Translations under genes and position numbers: made by a program | Shown: in pieces, positions 33,968-42,849 of the stretch | How the letters are laid out: each line of letters begins with the position of its first letter | Position numbering within the stretch: position 1 is the stretch's first letter | The notes under the pieces: model-generated | What the model was told of the DNA's origin: nothing | Seen by the model: only the letters and a program-made list of their open reading frames with translations | Databases searched by the model: none | Source of the DNA: Mycolicibacterium rutilum | Lineage (GTDB): Bacteria > Actinomycetota > Actinomycetes > Mycobacteriales > Mycobacteriaceae | Direction: 5' to 3' | Length of the DNA stretch: 64,000 bases | NCBI RefSeq assembly: GCF_900108565.1 | Contig: NZ_LT629971.1 | Coordinates: 5,704,001-5,768,000 of the forward strand

Positions 33968-36900
33968 TTGACCCGTGTGACTGGACCTCGTCCCGACCGC
34001 ACCGTGGCGCGTCACCGAAAGAGCAAGACCCTCCCCCAGGCGACATATCCGGCCTTCACACTCGGTGCGGACGGCCGCGTGCCGGGAGTGTTCGAGCCCG
34101 CCACCGCGACGAACTACTCGCGATACGTCGGACGGGTCGGTGCGCTGGCCGTGGCGCTCGGCATCGGTGCCGTGGTGAGCACCGGCCACGGGCTGGGGGT
34201 CGCGCACGCCGAGACCGACACCACGTCCGACAACGCGACGTCGCCAGACAATGCGTCCACGACCGCCGAGTCGACGGACCCGACCGACCCGACCGACCCG
34301 CCGGCGCCGGCGTCGTCACAGCCGAGCGGCTCGACCACCACGACCTCCGGGGCTGACGAGCCCACCGACAACGACACCGGCGGCATGCAGGTCGGCAGCT
34401 CCGGCGGACTGAACAACTCGACCAACGATGCCGGACAGGCCACCGATCAGACCGACACGGCGGAAACTTCGTCGCCGACAACCGAACCGGAACCTGAGAC
34501 CACGCCACCGACGGACCCGGTCGCCGGCGCCGGAGTGCCGGAGACGCCCCCGACCCCACCGGCACCGTCGGCAACGGACCCAACGAACCCAACGGAAGCC
34601 GCGGACACCGTCGCGCCCCCACCGCGACGGGCCGACAACGAATCGCCGTCGACCGAATCCGATTCACCGGCAGACGAACTGGCGTCGACGATCACGACCG
34701 TCGACACGACCTCGATCACCGTCGAGTCGGCAGCCGACCTGGACAACCCGCTGGTCGATTCGTCCGCGCACCGGCATGCCACCTCCAGCGCCGCGCCCAC
34801 CAGGGTGGTCAACCCCCTGCAGGCTGTCCTGGCGGCCCCGAAAGCCATCGTCGACCTGGCGCACAACTTCGTCGCGAGCCTGCTGGCGCCGATCTTCAGC
34901 CACGGCCCCTCCGCCCCCGCCCAGCCGCCACTGCTGTGGGCGATTCTCGACTTCGTCCGCCGCGAGGTGCAGCGCACGTTCTTCAACCGCACTCCCATCG
35001 TGGTGCCGCAGGAGATCACCCTCGTCCTGCCACCCGGCGAAGAGAGCGGGCCGATCACTTTCCATGTGCACGACTTCGACGGCGACGGACTGAAGTACTA
35101 CGTGCCGACCCAGGGTGTACCCGGTGGCCCGTCGCACGGATCGGTGACGGTGGACCAGGCGACCGGCACCTTCACCTACACCCCCGATGAGGGCTTCACA
35201 GGTGTCGACGAGTTCCGCCTGACCGCCAGCGATGGCCACACCCGTCCCCACCTGCACGGGCTTCTCGGGTTCCTCCGCCCGAACTGGGGCCACACCGACT
35301 CCGCGTTGATCCGGATCAATGTGGTTGCCGCGGCCCAACCGCCGACGGCGGCCAACGACTCCTACATCACCGATCAGGGCGGTCCCATCACCGGGAACGT
35401 CCTGGCGAACGACGTCGACCCCAACGGCGGAAACCTGGTCACGACCGTCGTTCGAGGACCTCAGCACGGGCGCCTGATGTTGGCGACCGACGGTTCGTTC
35501 AGCTACGAGCCCGACCCCGACTATCACGGTGCGGACGAGTTCGTCTACACGGCCTTCAACGGCGAGCACAGCAGCACCGCCCTGGTGACGATCACCATCA
35601 ACCCGGTCAACCGCGCACCGGTCGGCGTCGATGACGCCTACACCACAGCCGAGGACACGGCCGTCAGCGGGAACGTGCTGACCAACGACAGCGACCCCGA
35701 CGGCGACAGTTTCAGCGCAGTGCTCGACACACCGGCGAGCCACGGCGACGTCCAGCTCAACGCTGACGGCTCGTTCACCTACACGCCACATGCGAATTAC
35801 TCTGGCAGAGACGAGTTTTCATACGTCGCCTCGGACGGGAACGCGACGGGCGCGCCGACGGTGGTAACGATCACGGTGACGGCGGTTCAAGACGCGCCGG
35901 TAGCGACCCCCGACGCGTACACCATCAACGAGGACTCCAAGCTCACCGGCAACGTCCTGTTCAACGACACCGACGCTGATGGCGACGCCCTCTCCGCCAC
36001 ACTGGGTTCCGGTCCCGCCAACGGCACGCTGCACCTGAATGCGGACGGGTCGTTCTCGTACACCCCGAACCCTGACTTCAGCGGGTCGGACTCGTTCTCC
36101 TACACCGTCTCTGACGGTAACGGCAACAGCGCCACCGGCACAGTGTCGATCACCGTCACCCCGGTCAACGACGCACCTGTCGCCGCCAACCACACCTTCG
36201 AGACGGCCGAGGACGGCACGCTCAACGGCGACGTCCTGCCCGGCGCCACCGATGCTGACGGCAACTCGCTGAGCGCAGCGGTGTTCTCCGAACCCACCCA
36301 CGGCACGCTGCAGCTGAACGCGGACGGCACCTTCACCTACACGCCGGCGGCGAACTTCTACGGCACCGACAGCTTCAGTTACACCCTGTCGGATGGACAG
36401 GCCAGCAGCGCGCCCGCGCTCGTCGTCATCTCGGTCACCCCGGTCAACGATGCCCCTGTCGCCCACGACGACGCGTACTCCATCGTCGAAGACAGCATCC
36501 TTACCGGCAATGTCTTGTCCAATGACGTTGACATCGACCGTGATTCGCTGACCGCCTCGCTGGTTTCCGGTCCGGCCAGCGGCACCCTGGTCCTCAATCC
36601 GGACGGCACGTTCACCTACACGCCGGTTCCGAACTACTCGGGAACCGTCTCGTTCACCTACGAAGCCTCCGACGGCTCGACCACCCGCAGCACCGGGGTC
36701 GTCACCATCACCGTGACCGCGGTCAACGATGCGCCGGTCGCCGGGGAAGATTTCTTCACAACCCCCGAGGACACTGCCTACACGGGCAACGTCCTGAACA
36801 ACGACAGCGATGCGGAAGGCGACAAGCTGACCGTCAGCCTGGTCGACCAACCCGCCCACGGCACTGTGACGTTGGCCGAAGACGGCACCTTCACCTATAC

Positions 36901-39900
36901 CCCTGCACCGAACTTCAGTGGCCTGGACCACTTCACCTACACCACGTTCGACGGAACGACCACCACCGCACCCACGATCGTTCTCATCTCGGTGACACCG
37001 GTGAACGACCCGCCCACCGCCAACCCCGACTCTTACACGATCAACGAGGACAGCGTCCTGGCCGGCAATGTGTTGTCCAACGACGCGGACCCGGACAAGA
37101 ACAACCTCACCGCGCACCTGGTGGACGGCCCGGACAACGGCACCCTGACGCTCAATTCCGACGGCACCTTCACCTACACGCCGAACACCGGGTACAACGG
37201 TACGGATTCGTTCACCTACACCGCTTCCGACGGCTCCCTCTCCAGCGGAGAGGCTACGGTGACCATCACCATCAGGCCTGTCAACCACGCGCCGGTCGCG
37301 GTAAACGACGCGTTCACCACCGACGAGGACACGGCCGCGACCGGCAATGTCCTACTCAACGACACCGATTCCGACGGTGATCCCCGTACCGCGCAACTGG
37401 TTTCAGGACCGGCGAACGGCATACTGACCCTCAACGCCGACGGAACCTTCACCTACACCCCGAACGCGAACTTCCACGGTACGGACTCGTTCACCTACAA
37501 GGCATCCGACACCTTCGCGACGAGCAACACCGCCACCGTCACGATCACGGTGAACCCGGTCAATGACCTTCCGGTCGCCGGCGGCGACTCCTACACCATC
37601 GGCGAAGACACCGTGCTGACCGGCAACGTGCGCACGAATGACACTGACGCGGACGGTGATCCGCTCACGGTTGAACTGCTCTCCAACCCCGCGAGCGGCA
37701 CGCTCACTCTCAGCGAAGACGGGTCTTTCACGTATACGCCGACGCGCGATTTCCACGGCATAGATTCGTTCACCTACACCGTCTCCGACGGCAAGGGCGG
37801 CACGGCGGTCGGCACCGTTTCGATCACTATCAACCCGGCCAACGATGCGCCGGTGGCCGACAACGGCACGGTCACCGTCGACGAGGACAGCAGCTATACC
37901 GGTGCGCTTCCCGTTTCTGACGTCGACAGCGACGACGTCACCACCAGCGTGGTGGTCGGACCAGCCCACGGCGAGCTTGTCCTGCACGATGACGGCACCT
38001 ACACCTACACCCCCGACGCCGACTTCAACGGCACCGACTCGTTCACCTACCGCGCCACCGACGGCGATGGCGCGATCAGCACGGTCGCCACGATCAGCAT
38101 CACGGTCGACCCCGTCAACGATGCCCCGGTTGCCGGCGACGGCGCCTTCGCCACCGATGAGGACACGCCGCACAGCGGTTCGGTCCCCGCGAGCGACATC
38201 GACGCCGGCGACACCGTCACGACGATCGTTGTCGACGAGCCATTGCATGGCACTGTGGAGCTCAACACCGACGGCACCTACACCTACACACCAGACGAAA
38301 ACTGGCACGGCACCGACTCATTCACTTACCGCGCCACCGACTCTGGCGGAGCCAGCACGGTGGGCATGATCACCATCACCGTCAACTCCGTCAACGACGC
38401 ACCCGTCACCACCGACACCTCAGTCACCATCGACGAAGACCACGACGGCTACAGCGGAACCATCCCGGTCTCCGACGTCGATGCCGGCGACACCTACACC
38501 GTCGTCGTCGACCGAGACGTCGCCAACGGCACCCTGGTCCTCAACACCGACGGCACCTACACCTACACCCCGACCGAAAACTTCAACGGCGACGACAGCT
38601 TCACCTACACCGTCACCGACAGCCACGGCGACACCACCAGCGGCACCGTCTCGATCACCGTCAACGCCGTCAACGACGCACCCGTCACCACCGACACCTC
38701 AGTCACCATCGACGAAGACCACGACGGCTACAGCGGAACCATCCCGGTCTCCGACGTCGACGCCGGCGACACCTACACCGTCGTCGTCGACCGAGACGTC
38801 GCCAACGGCACCCTGGTCCTCAACACCGACGGCACCTACACCTACACCCCGACCGAAAACTTCAACGGCGACGACAGTTTCACCTACACCGTCACCGACA
38901 GCCACGGCGACACCACCAGCGGCACCGTCTCGATCACCGTCAACGCCGTCAACGACGCACCCGTCGCCGACGACCACACCTTCACCATCGACGAGGACAT
39001 GCACCTCGAAGGCAGCGTCCCCGTGACCGACGTGGACGACGATCCGACGGTGACACTGGTCAGCGGGCCCGCACACGGCACTCTGACCCTCAATCCCGAC
39101 GGCACCTTCACCTACACGCCGAACGCCAACTACAACGGCACCGACAGCTTCACCTACACCGCCTCCGACGACAGTGTGACAACTGAAGTGGCGACCATCA
39201 CGATCGAGATCAATCCGGTCGACGACGCGCCGATCGCCATGAACGACGGCTTCACCACTGACGAGGACAGCACGCTCGACGGCAATGTCGCCCTGAACGA
39301 CAAGGAGTTCGACGGTCAGACCGTCACGACGACGCTCATCACCGGGCCGGCGAACGGCACGCTGACACTCAACCCCGACGGCAGCTTCACCTACACCCCC
39401 AATGCCAACTTCAGTGGCACCGACAGCTTCACGTACCGGACGTCAGACGGCACGCTGACCAGCAACACAGCCCTGGTCACCATCGCCGTGATCGCGGTCA
39501 ACGACGCCCCGGTGGCGAATGACGACGCGTTCACCACCAACGAGGACACCCAGCTTTCCGGCAACGTTCTCGTCAACGACACCGATCCTGACCGCAATTC
39601 GCTTGGAGCAGTGTTGGTTTCCGGGCCGAGCCACGGCACCCTGACCCTCAACGCCGACGGCACGTTCACCTACACCCCGAACGCGAACTACAGCGGCACC
39701 GACAGCTTCACCTACACCGCCGGTGACGGCAGCCTCAGCGACGAAGCGGTCGTGACCATCTCCGTCACGGCGGTCAACGACACGCCGGTCGCCGTCAACG
39801 ACAACTACACCGTCGACGAGGACACCCCACTGACCGGCAATGTCATCGGCAACGACGTTGACGCCGACAACGACACCCTGACCGCCGTGGTCGTCTCCGG

Positions 39901-42112
39901 GCCGGCACACGGCACGCTCAACCTCAATCCCGACGGCACCTTCACCTACACCCCGACCGCGAACTACAGCGGCACCGACAGCTTCACCTACACCGTCACC
40001 GACCCGAGCACCGCCACCAGCAACATCGCCACGGTCAGCATCACCGTCAACGCGGTCAACGATCCCCCGGTGGCCAACAACGACTCGTACACCACCAACG
40101 AGAACACGCCGCTGACGGGCAACGTCGTGAACAACGACACCGATGCCGACGGCAACACCGTGACCGCCGTGCTGGCCGGCGGCCCGTCGCACGGCACGGT
40201 GACGCTCAACGCGGACGGTTCCTTCACGTACACGCCGACGGCGAACTACAGCGGCACCGACAGCTTCACCTACACCGCCAGCGACGGTCAGGGCGGCACC
40301 GCAACCGGCACCGTCAACATCACCATCAACGCGGTCAACAACGCCCCGGTGGCCAGCAACGATTCGTTCACCACCAACGAGGACACCCCGGCGACGGGCA
40401 ACGTCCTGACCAACGACACCGACGCGGACGGCGATTCGCTTGAGGCGGTTCTGGTTTCCGGGCCCGACCACGGCACGCTGACCCTCAACGCCGACGGCAG
40501 CTTCACCTACACCCCGAACGCGAACTACCACGGCACGGACAAGTTCTACTACCGCGCTGACGACGGCACGGCCACCAGCGCCACCAAGGTCGTCACGATC
40601 ACCATCGAGCCGGTCAACGACCCGCCAGTGGCCAACAACGACTCGTTCACCGTCAACGAGGACACCACCTACAACGGCAATGTGTTGAGCAACGACACCG
40701 ATGTCGACGGCGATTCCGTCACCGTCACAGTGGGTTCGGGACCCAGCCACGGCAACCTCACCCTCAACGCCAACGGCACGTTCACCTACACCCCGAGCGC
40801 TGACTACAACGGTCCGGACAGCTTCACCTACACCGCCTCAGATGACAAGGGCGGCACTGCAACCGGCACCGTCACGATCACGGTCACCCCGGTCAACGAC
40901 GCCCCGGTGGCCAACAACGACACCTTCAGCGGCGACGAGGACACCCAGGTGACGGGCAACGTCCTGACCAACGACACCGACCCCGACGGCAAAGCGACGA
41001 TCCAGTCGGCGTCCGTGGTCACCGGACCCGCCAACGGCACGTTGACCTTCAACCCGCAGACCGGTGCCTTCACCTACACGCCGAACGCGAATTACCACGG
41101 CACCGACAGCTTCACCTACACCATCAGCGACGGCGCCGTGACGAGTGACACTGCGACAGTGACGATCACGATCAACGCGGTCAACGATGCTCCGGTCGCC
41201 AACAATGACACCGTCAGCACCAAAGAGGACACCGCGGTGAACGGGAACGTGCTGACCAACGACACCGATGTCGACGGCAACCCGCTCACCGCTCACCTTG
41301 TCAACGGACCGAGCAACGGGGTTGTGACGTTGAATCCCAACGGGACGTTCACCTACACGCCGGCGGCCAACCACAACGGCCCCGACAGCTTCACTTACAA
41401 CGTCACCGACGGCCAGGGCGGTACCAGCAACACCGCGACGGTCACCATCGCCGTCACCGCCGTCAATGACCCTGTCCAAGCTGTGAACGACGTGATCACG
41501 GGCGCCGAGGATGGCGGCGCCATCACCGGCAATGTGCTCACCAACGACAACGCCGCCAACGTCGACGTCGGCGAGACGCTAACCGTCGTCCCGGCGACCG
41601 GCACCACCGCCAACGGAGGCACCTGGACTGTCAATGCCTCCGGCCAGTACTCCTATACTCCCAAAGCCGATTTCAATGGCACTGATACCTTCAACTACAC
41701 GGTGAGCGACGGCACCTCCACTTCGACGGGCACCGTCACCATCAACGTCACGCCCGTCAACGACAGGCCTGTCGTTAGCAGTCCTACGCTCACCTACAGG
41801 GCTTCAGGGCTACTCGGCGGCGGACATGCGTCCGGAAACCTGCTATCGAACATCCACGATGTCGACAGTGACGACGTCGTACGGATACGGATCACTTCGC
41901 AGCCGGTAGCAGTCCAGAACGGTGTGGTCAATCTCAACTTGCTGAGTTCCTTCACGGTCGACGAGAACACCGGTGTGTTCGAGACTCGGACCCTGCTGAC
42001 TCTGGCGGGATTCAAAGTCGAATTCAAGTACGTCGCGTACGACCAGCATGGAGCTGAAAGCGATGAGGTCACTGTCACCGTCAACGTTCCTTCCTCGCTC
42101 GTGTTGTTGTAA
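33968..42112 (+). CDS. giant secreted protein with tandem cadherin/Ig-like (Big_9-type) repeats
   Basis: A 2,714-residue protein. Order: basic N-terminus; hydrophobic signal (residues 55-80, RVGALAVALGIG, ending AHA); a Thr/Pro/Ser/Asp-rich low-complexity region (about 82-250); a mycobacterial-type linker (NPLQAVLAAPKAIVDLAHNF, then FFNRTPIV) and a first degenerate repeat; about 23 repeats of ~93 residues (about 457-2597); and a divergent C-terminal module (2598-2714). The repeat consensus is NDAPVA..D.YTTNEDT, GNVL.NDTDADGD, HGTLTLNADGTFTYTPNANY and GTDSFTYTASDG; the acidic DxDxDG runs suggest calcium-stiffened rods. No LPXTG motif, membrane tail or enzyme domain is seen. TTG 33968 has GGGAG 7 nt upstream. 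Probably a surface adhesin or biofilm protein (inference). Confidence 0.85.
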   Translation: MTRVTGPRPDRTVARHRKSKTLPQATYPAFTLGADGRVPGVFEPATATNYSRYVGRVGALAVALGIGAVVSTGHGLGVAHAETDTTSDNATSPDNASTTAESTDPTDPTDPPAPASSQPSGSTTTTSGADEPTDNDTGGMQVGSSGGLNNSTNDAGQATDQTDTAETSSPTTEPEPETTPPTDPVAGAGVPETPPTPPAPSATDPTNPTEAADTVAPPPRRADNESPSTESDSPADELASTITTVDTTSITVESAADLDNPLVDSSAHRHATSSAAPTRVVNPLQAVLAAPKAIVDLAHNFVASLLAPIFSHGPSAPAQPPLLWAILDFVRREVQRTFFNRTPIVVPQEITLVLPPGEESGPITFHVHDFDGDGLKYYVPTQGVPGGPSHGSVTVDQATGTFTYTPDEGFTGVDEFRLTASDGHTRPHLHGLLGFLRPNWGHTDSALIRINVVAAAQPPTAANDSYITDQGGPITGNVLANDVDPNGGNLVTTVVRGPQHGRLMLATDGSFSYEPDPDYHGADEFVYTAFNGEHSSTALVTITINPVNRAPVGVDDAYTTAEDTAVSGNVLTNDSDPDGDSFSAVLDTPASHGDVQLNADGSFTYTPHANYSGRDEFSYVASDGNATGAPTVVTITVTAVQDAPVATPDAYTINEDSKLTGNVLFNDTDADGDALSATLGSGPANGTLHLNADGSFSYTPNPDFSGSDSFSYTVSDGNGNSATGTVSITVTPVNDAPVAANHTFETAEDGTLNGDVLPGATDADGNSLSAAVFSEPTHGTLQLNADGTFTYTPAANFYGTDSFSYTLSDGQASSAPALVVISVTPVNDAPVAHDDAYSIVEDSILTGNVLSNDVDIDRDSLTASLVSGPASGTLVLNPDGTFTYTPVPNYSGTVSFTYEASDGSTTRSTGVVTITVTAVNDAPVAGEDFFTTPEDTAYTGNVLNNDSDAEGDKLTVSLVDQPAHGTVTLAEDGTFTYTPAPNFSGLDHFTYTTFDGTTTTAPTIVLISVTPVNDPPTANPDSYTINEDSVLAGNVLSNDADPDKNNLTAHLVDGPDNGTLTLNSDGTFTYTPNTGYNGTDSFTYTASDGSLSSGEATVTITIRPVNHAPVAVNDAFTTDEDTAATGNVLLNDTDSDGDPRTAQLVSGPANGILTLNADGTFTYTPNANFHGTDSFTYKASDTFATSNTATVTITVNPVNDLPVAGGDSYTIGEDTVLTGNVRTNDTDADGDPLTVELLSNPASGTLTLSEDGSFTYTPTRDFHGIDSFTYTVSDGKGGTAVGTVSITINPANDAPVADNGTVTVDEDSSYTGALPVSDVDSDDVTTSVVVGPAHGELVLHDDGTYTYTPDADFNGTDSFTYRATDGDGAISTVATISITVDPVNDAPVAGDGAFATDEDTPHSGSVPASDIDAGDTVTTIVVDEPLHGTVELNTDGTYTYTPDENWHGTDSFTYRATDSGGASTVGMITITVNSVNDAPVTTDTSVTIDEDHDGYSGTIPVSDVDAGDTYTVVVDRDVANGTLVLNTDGTYTYTPTENFNGDDSFTYTVTDSHGDTTSGTVSITVNAVNDAPVTTDTSVTIDEDHDGYSGTIPVSDVDAGDTYTVVVDRDVANGTLVLNTDGTYTYTPTENFNGDDSFTYTVTDSHGDTTSGTVSITVNAVNDAPVADDHTFTIDEDMHLEGSVPVTDVDDDPTVTLVSGPAHGTLTLNPDGTFTYTPNANYNGTDSFTYTASDDSVTTEVATITIEINPVDDAPIAMNDGFTTDEDSTLDGNVALNDKEFDGQTVTTTLITGPANGTLTLNPDGSFTYTPNANFSGTDSFTYRTSDGTLTSNTALVTIAVIAVNDAPVANDDAFTTNEDTQLSGNVLVNDTDPDRNSLGAVLVSGPSHGTLTLNADGTFTYTPNANYSGTDSFTYTAGDGSLSDEAVVTISVTAVNDTPVAVNDNYTVDEDTPLTGNVIGNDVDADNDTLTAVVVSGPAHGTLNLNPDGTFTYTPTANYSGTDSFTYTVTDPSTATSNIATVSITVNAVNDPPVANNDSYTTNENTPLTGNVVNNDTDADGNTVTAVLAGGPSHGTVTLNADGSFTYTPTANYSGTDSFTYTASDGQGGTATGTVNITINAVNNAPVASNDSFTTNEDTPATGNVLTNDTDADGDSLEAVLVSGPDHGTLTLNADGSFTYTPNANYHGTDKFYYRADDGTATSATKVVTITIEPVNDPPVANNDSFTVNEDTTYNGNVLSNDTDVDGDSVTVTVGSGPSHGNLTLNANGTFTYTPSADYNGPDSFTYTASDDKGGTATGTVTITVTPVNDAPVANNDTFSGDEDTQVTGNVLTNDTDPDGKATIQSASVVTGPANGTLTFNPQTGAFTYTPNANYHGTDSFTYTISDGAVTSDTATVTITINAVNDAPVANNDTVSTKEDTAVNGNVLTNDTDVDGNPLTAHLVNGPSNGVVTLNPNGTFTYTPAANHNGPDSFTYNVTDGQGGTSNTATVTIAVTAVNDPVQAVNDVITGAEDGGAITGNVLTNDNAANVDVGETLTVVPATGTTANGGTWTVNASGQYSYTPKADFNGTDTFNYTVSDGTSTSTGTVTINVTPVNDRPVVSSPTLTYRASGLLGGGHASGNLLSNIHDVDSDDVVRIRITSQPVAVQNGVVNLNLLSSFTVDENTGVFETRTLLTLAGFKVEFKYVAYDQHGAESDEVTVTVNVPSSLVLL
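35330..41757 (+). repeat. coding tandem repeat array (~279-bp units, about 23 copies)
   Basis: Consecutive ~93-codon units, each opening with a codon run for V-N-D-A-P-V. Units vary in sequence except for one recent duplicate pair. Repeats from about 37.84 to 39.21 kb (units 10-14) use a variant with P-V-S-D-V-D in place of G-N-V-L-x-N-D. Such arrays are prone to unit gain and loss. Confidence 0.85.
38390..38947 (+). repeat. near-identical 279-bp tandem duplication within the giant gene
   Basis: Unit A (38390-38668) and unit B (38669-38947) differ at only two positions, T38482/C38761 (Asp codon) and C38599/T38878 (Ser codon), both silent. They encode residues 1475-1567 and 1568-1660. This is a recent in-frame duplication of one repeat domain. 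Confidence 0.95.
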
Positions 42113-42130
42113 TCGCTAGTTAGCAGCTTG

Positions 42131-42146
42131 GTGAACGGTTGTACGC
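42131..42146. promoter_or_regulatory. operator-like motif of the DesT-like TetR gene
   Basis: GTGAACGGTTGTACGC shares 13 bases with the site at 33538 and 12 of 16 positions with the palindrome at 33460. It overlaps the predicted -10 box, consistent with autorepression. Confidence 0.6.
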
Positions 42147-42147
42147 T
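42142..42147 (+). promoter_or_regulatory. -10 box of a leaderless TetR promoter
   Basis: TACGCT (TAnnnT) followed by six bases and then GTG 42154, so the transcript probably starts at the start codon. The box lies inside the operator-like motif. Confidence 0.5.
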
Positions 42148-42153
42148 GGTTAC

Positions 42154-42825
42154 GTGGACAAACGACCGAGCGCGCGTTCCAGCCGGTCGCGGTCCAAACC
42201 CGCCCGCGAGACGCTGACCCGCGAGCAGCGCAAAGAAGCCACCCGTCAAGCCATCATCGCCGCGGGCCTCAAACTCCTCGAGGAGCGCAGCTTCTCCGCT
42301 CTCAGCCTGCGCGAGGTCACCCGCGAGGCCGGCATCGTCCCCGCCGCGTTCTACCGCCACTTCGAGAGCATGGAGGCCCTCGGCCTCGTGCTGATCGACG
42401 AGTCGTTCCGCAGCCTGCGCGACATGCTGCGCAGCGCCCGAGCAGGCAAGCTCGACCCCAAGCGCGTCATCGAGTCCAGCGTCGACATCCTCATCGACGG
42501 CGTCAACGAACGCCGCGAACACTGGCGCTTCATCGGCCGCGAACGCAACAGCGGGGTTTCGGTGCTGCGGTACGCGATTCGCACCGAGATCCGCTTGATC
42601 ACTTCCGAACTCGCCATCGACCTCGCCCGCTTCCCCGGGCTGAACACCTGGAGCGGTGAGGATCTCAACATCCTGGCCACCCTGTTCGTCAACGCGATGA
42701 TCGTCATCGCCGAAGCCATCGAGGACGCCCACGACCAGGCCGCCCTCGACGAGATCAAACGGGTGGCGGTCAAGCAGCTGCGCATGATTGCCGTCGGCGT
42801 GGCCGGGTGGCGCAGCACCGTCTGA
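42154..42825 (+). CDS. TetR-family regulator of the DesT/FabR/MadR type (fatty-acid desaturation)
   Basis: A 223-residue TetR protein with a basic leader, then TREQRKEATRQAIIAAGLKL and SLREVTREAGIVPAAFYRHF, which closely follow the helix-turn-helix of DesT/FabR-type repressors (LSLREVAREAGIVPxxFYRHF). Those proteins sense acyl-CoA and control unsaturated fatty acid genes; a mycobacterial member, MadR, controls acyl desaturases. The C-terminal half is the helical ligand domain. GTG 42154 is chosen from the -10 box 6 nt upstream (leaderless). Its promoter motif recurs at the desaturase/reductase operon 9 kb away, which supports that operon as a target. The crotonase gene follows after 24 nt, possibly co-transcribed. 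Confidence 0.88.
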   Translation: MDKRPSARSSRSRSKPARETLTREQRKEATRQAIIAAGLKLLEERSFSALSLREVTREAGIVPAAFYRHFESMEALGLVLIDESFRSLRDMLRSARAGKLDPKRVIESSVDILIDGVNERREHWRFIGRERNSGVSVLRYAIRTEIRLITSELAIDLARFPGLNTWSGEDLNILATLFVNAMIVIAEAIEDAHDQAALDEIKRVAVKQLRMIAVGVAGWRSTV

Positions 42826-42849
42826 AAACGCGGCGGTTAGCGTGTTTCC

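Noticed and set aside
38390..38947. CRISPR-like regular repeat
   Set aside because: Units of 279 bp with no spacers, in frame in a coding sequence; a duplicated protein domain.
39443..40750. 435-codon minus-strand frame opposite the giant repeat gene, with a repetitive Val/Gly/Arg pattern
   Set aside because: The repetition is only the mirror of the coding repeats on the plus strand; no start signal or motif.
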